Below the pieces are notes generated by a model. It was not told where the DNA came from and searched no databases. It saw only the letters and a list, made by a program, of their open reading frames with translations. A DNA stretch of 64,000 bases from Symbiodinium natans (lineage: Eukaryota; Sar; Dinophyceae; Suessiales; Symbiodiniaceae): the NCBI GenBank assembly GCA_905221605.1, contig CAJNDS010002408.1, forward strand, positions 122,001 to 186,000. Direction: 5' to 3'. Within the stretch, counting starts at the first letter, position 1; each line of letters starts with the position of its first letter. Positions 56,011 to 64,000 of this stretch are shown piece after piece. Position numbers and translations under genes: made by a program.

Positions 56011-57721
56011 CGGCGTAGTAACGGACCCTCCTCCACACCCCCCAACCCCCCCCCTCCCCACCCCACGCAGAAAAAACTCAGAAAGAAGCAGGTTAATACC
56101 AGTTACCCAGCGCGGGCGTGACCAACTACAAACTACTAAGTACTGTGCTAGCTTGCACTGGTCCCGGTGCCTTGCCAGATGGGGCTGCGGTCTTGGAGTG
56201 GCCTGTCGAGCAATCGTACAGTCGGTACATGTCTGTACATGTCTGCATGGCATCTGAAGCCCTGAAGCTAGCTGCTTCTCGTACAGCTCCGAGAAGTGTC
56301 AAATGCGGATACAGCACCCAGCACATCTCAATACCATCTCTGGGCCACACACTTTGTCGTGGCGAAGCTGTGTTCGCCTGTGCCGATGCAGAATGTTGTG
56401 GAAGTGTTGTGGACATGCGGTGCGTAAGGCAAGACGTGCCGGCCAAGCCTCACCAGGGACGTGCTGACTGTCCTGTCAATCAATTGCCCACATCAGCGGC
56501 TGACAAAAAGAAACCCTGAATGTTGGATAAGAGGCATGGTGGCCTATCAATTTTCGAGCATTAGCACCCGTACAGATACAGACTGACAGAAGCCTGACAG
56601 TAGCACTTTAGGGTGGGCCCCTATGGCTTTGCCAGGAAAAGTACGAAAACACCGAAGGCATTGAACATCAAGTCAAGATGGGATCTCGAATAGTGTTGTC
56701 CGATGTTGACATGGGCCAAAATGGTTTATCCTTTCCAAATACGGTTCTGGGAACCGAATTCAGCGCATGAGGCTTGCACAGATGCGAAGTCATCCATGTC
56801 CGGCATCTGCTTGCCTGGCTCGGTGCACTTCAAGCGTCTCTAGTCTACCAATGCAAGGTCGGAGTTAAGGCAGATACTAGTACAGCTGCAGCGAGAGATT
56901 CCCAACATCAGTGTGCCCATCATTGCATGCCGCACCTGTGCGACGGTTGCGTCGTGCAGCTGATGCATAACCAGGAGGCAGGGTCCTTGGGCAATGGGGA
57001 CACTATGGGACACTGTAAGAGGCATCATGGTGCTCTTTGACTTAGCCTGACTCATCTCCGGTCTCCAGGCCCCAGTCCCCGAAGGTGAAGTCGGACTCAC
57101 TCTTGGAGACTCCCTTGAACATGCAGTGCCATGCAGTGCCCAAACAAAGGCAGTACAACTGATAGCATGAACGGCTCAAGCATCAGCGTGGAACTGGCGT
57201 GGAACTAGTGGAAGCGAAGAAGGGGGGGGGGGGGAGGGGGCACTGGGCGCACTGCTGCTGTGCAAAGTGGTCGCTGTCATCCTTGCCTGCCTCTGCTGGC
57301 ATGAACCTCAAAGCATCAAGACAAGGAGCTGCCACGCGATGACTGTCCATGGCGCGATGAAAAGCCAGAGCCCCGTCATGCCTGCCCTTTTTCATGGGAC
57401 TGGATTGAGTGGAACGCGCCTTCCGGTGTTCAATGGAGGGTAGAGGAAGGGTGCCACGCAACACTCACGACACCGACCAGCAACAGCGAAGTGAGGACTG
57501 CCTTCTCTTTCTCTTCGCTGCCTGTGAAAAGATTCCCCGTGGCAGTTTGAGACCTGCTGGTAGCTCGATCCCTGGCAGGAAGGCCGAAACACAAAACAAA
57601 TGTGCCAAACATGTGCCGCAGAGGTTGGCATGTTGAAGACGAGTCACTTTGAGCAACGGAAACCAAAAGGGAAAGCGTGCAATTCAAAGGGAAAGGTGTC
57701 GTCGACACATGGGGTGGTGAA

Positions 57722-57772
57722 CATAATCGATATACATGTACATATATACATATATATTTATTTATATGTACT
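57722..57772. repeat. TA/CA-rich simple sequence
   Basis: ATATACATGTACATATATACATATATATTT-like tract; a similar one is at 47.53-47.66 kb. Confidence 0.8.
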
Positions 57773-60419
57773 ATAGAGTCCCCAGAGTCCTAAAGCGCCT
57801 GCTTGGACTCGACGCACCCATTTCCTCATCGTTCATCCTCGGAATAAACCGGACATGTTTGCAGAAAAACAATGCTCTTCGGCAACTCTTCAGTGCTTCA
57901 CTACTCCAAGTCACGCTTGGGACACGACCAGTCTGGAGGCCCGTCGAAAAAGCCATCCGGAGCAGCAGAGGGGATGCCTTTGCCCAGCTTCCTGCAAGCA
58001 GTCTATGTGAACGTGAAACTTCCGGGTTGCTCATGCAAGCAGCCTGTCGTAGACCGTGTCTTCTTCGTGTTGTCCAGCACGCTCTTCGCGCACCCTGTGC
58101 AGGTGGCTCTTGATATGCACATAAACCAAGAACTTCCTTCTAATACTAGGACAACAAGGTGAGATAACATAATCAGAGGGTAATGTTAACAACAGCGAAG
58201 CTATGACAGTTGTATATACGATGCTGCAGCTGTTGTGGTCGGGGAAGGCCGTCCGCCGTCGTCTAACGGGGTATGGGAAGACTTTGGGTCGGCAATGGCC
58301 GATGCTGGCTTACACTCGTGTAACGGGCAACCTTCGTCCATGAGCACACACCTTGGTGCCCGCATGCTACTCAAGTGTGGGCAGCATCAACGAGTTTCGC
58401 TTACTACAAGATTCCAGTGAAACTGTGGTCCACTGGCAAATTCGCAAGCTTGCACCTTCCACGAAACTACCTGTGCTCGCAGAGGCCCTCGCAGATCCTC
58501 ATTTCAAAAGAAAGGAGCGCGTCAGGTGCGTGCGTCGTGTATCAAGTTTGCCTTCTCGGGCCGGTCTGGCTATCTCCGTGGCCATATGCCTCCGCCTGTC
58601 ACAGCTGAAGCTGAGCTTATGTGATCGAATTTGAGCGAACAATTCTAGGTATCTCCTAGCACAGTACCCCCGTCAACCTTCGGGACGTGACTGCCGGTGG
58701 CATGGGTTTTCCTGCCAAGTTGAAGAATCACACCAGCTGCTACACTTCCGAAAGACTTCGCCATTGTCCATCACAGCTCGACGCCCTTATGCCGGGTAAT
58801 CCAGCTTGATAAGCCGGACATTGACGCTGGACCCGCCTCCGGGATTTGGCGCACGATCGCCAGCCAGCAACGGCAAAACCGGACCCCAGTGCCACCTCAA
58901 AAGACTTTCTGAAAGAGTCGGCTGACAAGGTCTTGGGATAGACGTCACAACAGTGCTCTTCCTGGAGTCAAGCCTCCGAGTTGTCTGCCTTTAGATGCAA
59001 CACCGAATCGTTGTGGGCGTGCCCTCCTCATCCTCCTCTCTCCATGCCTTTCCCTCCAGATCAGTGGATGCACCCCTCTCTCGATGTAGAAATCACTGGG
59101 CCTTGTCTCCCTTTCTTGTCTCCGGTTCTCTGACCCACTGGACTCGCAACCTCTGACCCACTGGACTCGCAACCTCCAGACCTGCACAAAGTCGTATGCC
59201 AGGAACACAAACACTCTCAGCCCCTTTGAACACTCGAAGCGGTTGTCATCTCCCTTTGGAATTTGGAGCCAGAGCTGGATCGGCGGACGCGTTCCATTCT
59301 TGGACCCGCCCCAAAACAAACTGTGCCATGGCTGCTAAGCCTCAGAAACCCGAACGATTCGATTTCGCAGAAGAAGCAGGAATCCTTTTCCAACAACTCC
59401 AAACGTGATGCAAGCCTGTTGTCTGAGAACCTGGCGGATGTCAAGGCTACAATGACAATGACAGCTGCAGACCTCGTGAACTAGGGCTGAGACTGTCACT
59501 GCTTTGATGGCTTCTGCGCTCTGAAAAGATAAGCCGCCAGCACCTCATTTCCAGTATCCTGACAAATGCCAGACTCAATCCCTTGCAAGACAGTGAGTGA
59601 TAGTGAGTGCACTCAGTTCACGAAATCGGATTGCGCTCAAGGGACTAGCCTAGCATGAGGGAGTCATAAGACCAGCAGTGACATTGCAGCCGGGCCGCGG
59701 TTGGCTCAAAGGGCCGCGGCGTGGTGGACTCAGCGAAACAATTTGGCACCATGCAAGTCACTCACGAAGTCACGAGTAATTCATTGTACCTCCACTGACA
59801 AAAAATCGGCCTTGACGTCCGCGCGCCGACAGCACGGGCAGTTCGATCCGCATTGTACTTGAGCCTGGACATGAGTTGAGAATTTTGAGAGGCCCATCCT
59901 GGACAGCACGTCTAGTATGTCTGGAGAGCATGGCTGAGCAAGGTGTGCTCCGCGTTCTCTGGAGAATGCGTACGTTAGCTCGCGATGACAGCTAACTCGT
60001 TTCTTCGACATGCTGATGTGATGAAACTGATCTAGCGTTGTTTGCGACCGGAGACCGAGCCCATAAAACAAAAACGGCTTCATTCGCCGGTCCGCAGTAC
60101 TTGGGATATCGAATACTCAGTATATGGTAGCTTCTCAGCAATCAGTGATATCATGGCACCGGGCAATTTTTTGTGGTCGAGATGAGTCGCGCGAGAGCGT
60201 CGGGGGTAAGAGAAAAAGACCACAGAGCGCCAAGTCGAAAGAAACTGACACGAAAGACATGTGTGACACATGCGTGGCATAATGCACTGTGTCCATGGCG
60301 ATGGAGCCGATCACGCATCCTGTGGTGGCATCCCAAGCCTCAGCCCGTGCGGTGCAATTAAGTGCAATTCAAAGCTATTGACTGCGCATGCCTTCATAGT
60401 TCACTTGAGCGCAGGGCGG

Positions 60420-60539
60420 ACGAAAGCTAGGCCAAAAGGTGGGGCCCCCGTGTGACCTCAAATCCTTGAGATATTCTTTGACCCAAACCTTGAAGGTTGT
60501 GAAAAAAACTCCCGGAAGCTCCAAGGACCTAGCTTTCAT
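60420..60539. mobile_element. Short MITE-like element, same family as 47.1 kb
   Basis: Ends ACGAAAGCTAGG and CCTAGCTTTCAT are imperfect inverted repeats. The inner right end ACTCCCGGAAGCTCCAAGGA matches the 47.1-kb element, and both have a GGGGCCCC-type core. 120 bp, no coding capacity. Confidence 0.55.
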
Positions 60540-61029
60540 GATACTTATAATGCTGTCTGCCTTCTGCTCTCACAAAGCACATGCCCCTGCCCCAACCTTT
60601 GTCCCCTCCTTGCCCGGATTGTGCCGTGATTGGGGTGTCAAAAGCGCTCGGTATAGAAAACACTCAGACATCGCTCAAGATTCGTGCAATTCAAGCATAC
60701 TTCGAGCATGCATCCCAAGTTCCGGGCACATTGCCAGCCTGGCCGCACGCCCTGGGTTGAAGTTTGTGATGTGACCTTGGCTGTCACCATGCTGTTGCTC
60801 ATTGTTGCTCCTTCTGAATTCATGTTGTCATCGAAGAACGTCGAACAGCATAGATTCAATCATGGCCTGGCAAGCCTGCACTGCAGTGTGTTGCTGCACT
60901 TTGCCTGTAGTACTGAAATCCTCCTTCCGCCATTAACATCTACTAACAACACCAGGCTCATCCAAACTGCAGGGAGTATCAGATAACAAAGCTTGCAAAG
61001 GGCCCGAGCTGACATTGTGCCCACTAGTC
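60540..61029. other. No gene seen
   Basis: No supported exon. A minus frame (60.69-60.78 kb; SQTSTQGVRPGWQCARN) could be part of the Thr-rich gene next door but lacks convincing splice sites. Confidence 0.3.
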
Positions 61030-61190
61030 CAGGGCACAGCTGCGCTCACAATGACATGAGGGCTGCTCGATTGGGGAGCTGGCCGTTTGGGTGTTAGTAG
61101 AAAACGTGCTTGTGAAAGTTGTCGTGAATGTGCCGGTTGTTGAATCCTTGGAAGCAGAGGTGGACCATGACGTGACAGCATCTCTATGTA
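61030..61190 (-). CDS. Candidate Thr-rich exon of TSP1-type gene
   Basis: Minus frame DAVTSWSTSASKDSTTG, FTTTFTSTFSTNTQTASSP, ending PSCHCE. The Ser/Thr-rich, mucin-like composition resembles the head of the LCWC protein at 14.2-14.8 kb. Exact borders uncertain. Confidence 0.35.
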
Positions 61191-61597
61191 CTCTCGCTTC
61201 AGGCAGCTTCAAGGCCGGCTACCCCTGTGAGAGCATTGCAAGACTGAGCAGTACGGGGTCGGTTGCGAACTGAGCTAGAAGCTGGACAGGACACAACTGC
61301 CGGCCAACAGTAATCGAAGTCCGCAGGTTTTGGAGAATCTCGACCTTGGAAATCTTGGGTCACCAAGCAGCGAGCAGCTTCTCAGCACTGCACCACGTTG
61401 AGACAACGGCGGTCGAAAGCACGCGATAAACCCAGCATAGCAAAGCGCCAGCATACTTAGGAAGCAACAAAATGCCTCTGCAACCTCGCAAAATTGAGGT
61501 ACACTGCAGGTCTCATAGCAGAAGACCTGCCACGACCATCTGCCATGACATACCGAGATGGGCAGATGAAACAGCTTTCGACACTTCATGAAGGTGC

Positions 61598-61659
61598 CAT
61601 CGCGCCTCGCGCGTGCGTGTGCCTACTGCGCAGGTCGCCGAACATGTCGACCAGTCGCC
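61598..61659 (-). CDS. Thrombospondin type 1 repeat exon
   Basis: Acceptor ATATTTTCAG then GDWSTCSATCAVGTRTREAR, the W-S-x-C-S-x-x-C-x-x-G-x-x-x-R signature of TSP1. A GC donor (CGATG|GCACC) leaves TG, which would complete the next conserved Cys (R-x-C) with the following exon. TSP1 repeats mediate adhesion in secreted and surface proteins. Flanked by Thr-rich exons on the same strand. Confidence 0.55.
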
Positions 61660-61739
61660 CTGAAAATATTGGTATGGTGGTACCTGCAGCTCAGAGTACT
61701 CTCGAAAGCAGGCCTCAACAGTGTCCACGCCACATAAAC

Positions 61740-61803
61740 GTATCGGGCACGGTGGATGTAACAGTTGTCTGCGTGGTTGATGTTGAAGTCTGTGTAGCCG
61801 CCC
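61740..61803 (-). CDS. Candidate Thr-rich exon upstream of TSP1
   Basis: Acceptor CTGGCCAG, donor GATAC|GTTTAT; encodes AATQTSTSTTQTTVTSTVPD. Together with the TSP1 exon it suggests a mucin-like stalk plus adhesion repeat. Confidence 0.4.
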
Positions 61804-61950
61804 CTGGCCAGAAACATACCTTCAATCAACCACAATGTCGAAGCAAATCGCTGGGAATCGCTAGGCCGAAATCTGGATAGGCTAGTTGGTTCTGAGAAGC
61901 CGGCGACCGCGAGTGGGAGAACCCATTCTGAGCCAGCAGATGCCTCGCCA

Positions 61951-61987
61951 CTAGGTCACTAGGTCACTAGGTCACTAGGTCACTAGG
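61951..61987. repeat. CTAGGTCA 8-bp tandem repeat
   Basis: Four and a half near-perfect copies. Confidence 0.85.
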
Positions 61988-63777
61988 TATTTGGACTCCC
62001 GCAGCTGCTTTCAGCTAAGCAGTGCTAGGCTGCAGACATGCTTCATCCCTTCTACGCTCGTGTGTTCGCATTTGAGAGGCGTAAGCGGTGTAGGCCTTAG
62101 CCTTAGCACTTTGCGCTGAGAAAATTCACGCAGGACCTCGTCCACGCTGCTACAGAGGCAAAGTTGAGACTTGCCTGAACGCCTCTAAGCGACCAACTTC
62201 AGCATGAACCAGGCATTTCACAGTCCCCTGTGCTGAGTGACACTACGAGTCGCATCTCAGCTTCAGGATGCTACTGTCATTGACGGCATTCGACTGCAAT
62301 CAGCTGCGATATCGTCTGCGTTTTGGAGTGTGCTCTCCGCGACTGCTGTGTTGCATACCACCGTTGTGTTGCTCCAAATGGTCTCGACAATCTACAAGTA
62401 TGGGACCATACTGGATCATAGATCGAGGTACGTGTGGCCTTCAGCGATACCTTGAATTCTAGCGGCATGTGGCGGCCATGCTGCTGCAGACCATGATGCC
62501 ACAACCAGGCTCTGTCTTCCGAGAATGAGGGCATGTCGGGGCACTGCATGACTTCAAAGCCGCTCCCGATTTTTCACATGCCTACATCGCAAGCTGTCCT
62601 ATCCTCTGCTTCTCCCCATGCTCACGAAACCATCGCCTGGCCACGTTGGAAACATGCACTTTGAAGACGTACGTACTGTTCGGTCGCAAAGCATGATGAA
62701 TAGTACGAGTATCAGTGGTGCAAGATCAGGCGGGCCAACCAACAGCCAACTGTATGCACCTGAAGATTTCGCGGTGATCTTCGCGATGAACTCGGAGCTC
62801 CTCTTTGATCACGCTGGGCAACAAATGCAACAATCCCAAGGCCCCAGGCAAAACCTTGGACAATGGTGCATAAGGATGTGATCTGGCCATAATGTCATCG
62901 GAGTTGAGATCAATGTCATATAGGGCCAGGGGCTATGAGCGTCCTGCAGGAAGCGAGGATCTGGAACCTCGCCGAAGGGCCCAAAGCGCCTTAGCAAATG
63001 CAACGAAACTCGACCGAATCGCACCCCTAGTGCCCAGCAATCGCAAGCGGTGTTCTGAGGGGAAAGCACGGCCGACAATTGGCTGATGTCCTGCATATCA
63101 ACCGACAGTTGCACAACGTTTAGCAGATAACCTGCCCTGTCAACAATAACTGGCCATGGGAAGCTCGAGTCCAAGGGTTTGCGACGTCCGAACTGCGAAT
63201 GCCGGATTCCTATTTCCAGCGGGGCTTCTCAGTGTTAGGCACAAGGCAGTTGCAGTGCTGAAAGTGCTGCGGCATCCCGCTGTACGTCGATGGTCGTTGT
63301 TTCATACTGATTCTAGATCCCAAACCGGATCTGTGCCTTTGATGCAAGTTCTTTGAAGAACAAAAAGTCGTCAAACATCATGGTGTCCACTTGCGTTTGC
63401 AGATGCCATCAAAAGGACTGTATTGACATAGTTGGACATGCGAGTTTTTTTCTTTGCCAAGGTCGAGCAAGCGCCAACGCAAGATGAAGTGTCGCAGAGC
63501 ATTCGCTGGCTGTTGAGTTCGGCTGCGAGCGACAGACAAGCACAGAGCGCGAGCTTTAGACCAGAACCACGAGCTGATGGCAAGGACCGGATAAGTGGAA
63601 AATGTGCCTCTCGAGCTATATTCGCCTCGGCTTCCTGCCGAGAAGCGTCTGGAACAAGCAGACCCGGATCGGGCCTCCTTCCCCCTAACCCAACCCATGC
63701 AAAATTTTCTGACGCCACCCCCCCCTGTGGGACCCCCCCCAATCGCTTGGACGAGCTGCAAACCGACGCGGTGGAGG
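61988..63777. other. No gene seen
   Basis: Open frames up to 121 codons on both strands with no recognisable motif or convincing splice context. Confidence 0.35.
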
Positions 63778-63961
63778 GTCCCGCCTTACACCACAATTGC
63801 CCCCCCTCCCCCCACCCCTCCACCACCCCCCACCCCCCCCCCCCCCCCCACCCCCCCCAACCCCACCCCACCCCCCCCAACCCCCCCCACCCCCACCCCC
63901 CCACCCCCACCCCCCCCCCACCCCCCCCCCCCCCCCCCCCCCCCCCCCACCCCCCCACCCC
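63778..63961. repeat. C-rich low-complexity tract near window end
   Basis: C runs interrupted by single A, very like 51.33-51.70 kb. The poly-Pro and poly-Gly frames here are artefacts. Confidence 0.9.
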
Positions 63962-64000
63962 TTTGACCCTCTGCCCTTCCTCCCCTTTTTTTGCTTTCCT

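Larger units (their letters stand above)
54570..60419. other. Gene-sparse interval
   Basis: Only weak candidates: a minus frame at 54.76-54.85 kb (IASQWVLLRNMEVHEAAV) and a plus frame at about 59,345-59,446 (NPNDSISQKKQESF, SKRDASLLSENLADVK, acceptor CTCAG, GC donor). Simple tracts: G run at 57.22-57.24 kb, TACATA tract at 57.72-57.77 kb. Confidence 0.35.

Noticed and set aside
56708-56735. Spliced-leader-like core CCATTTTGGCCCA on minus
   Set aside because: Only about 13 bases resemble the dinoflagellate spliced leader; its 5' part and the AAG end are missing, so it is probably chance.
1-64000. CRISPR arrays, bacterial operons, tRNA or rRNA genes
   Set aside because: Read for spacer-type arrays, Shine-Dalgarno-linked gene strings and obvious RNA gene cores and saw none. 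tRNAs cannot be excluded without a covariance-model search.

Overview
The window looks like nuclear DNA of a dinoflagellate, most likely Symbiodiniaceae-like; I cannot name the species. The evidence is: GC-AG and GA-AG splice sites and AG|G acceptors in a micro-exon gene; Ty1/copia and non-LTR retroelements of the kind common in these genomes; a nuclear copy of mitochondrial cob; and giant extracellular proteins built from a Cys-rich LCWC module. There is no operon organisation and no sign of a prokaryotic or organellar contig.

Layout. 1-3.2 kb: no gene seen. 3.2-14.8 kb (-): one gene of about 3,850 codons in two very long exons split by a 63-nt intron; it encodes a Ser/Thr-rich head, a YHYH domain, about 23 LCWC modules, a permuted-looking F5/8C (discoidin) domain, SBBP beta-propeller repeats and a C-type-lectin-like domain. 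15.1-16.1 kb (-): AT-rich, frame-broken mitochondrial cob copy. 17.8-23.3 kb: repeat arrays and three 5'-truncated LINE copies, two of them head-to-head. 23.26-33.36 kb (+): a 10.1-kb copia element with identical LTRs, a GATAC target-site duplication, a half-tRNA-Met-type primer site and a frame-broken gag-pol. 33.4-34.3 kb: 41-bp repeats and a LINE fragment.

39.3-46.2 kb (-): a starch/glycogen synthase (GT5) gene hidden in at least 28 micro-exons averaging about 45 nt. It is invisible to simple ORF calling; I assembled it by reading conserved GT5 motifs and splice phases. 46.3-64 kb: gene-sparse DNA with a few supportable exons (a J-domain on (-) at 52.0-52.4 kb, a thrombospondin type 1 exon on (-) at 61.6 kb), two MITE-like elements with shared ends, telomere-like CCCTAAA relics, C-rich tracts and assorted tandem repeats.

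How it fits together: the LCWC protein is probably a secreted or surface adhesion-type protein, and the TSP1/Thr-rich exons may belong to a similar one. The GT5 enzyme belongs to storage-glucan synthesis. The rest is mostly repeat turnover. The two recognised genes have opposite architectures, multi-kilobase exons versus 24-95-nt exons, about 25 kb apart. I could run no searches: family assignments rest on motifs read by eye, and splice sites are inferred from phase and consensus.
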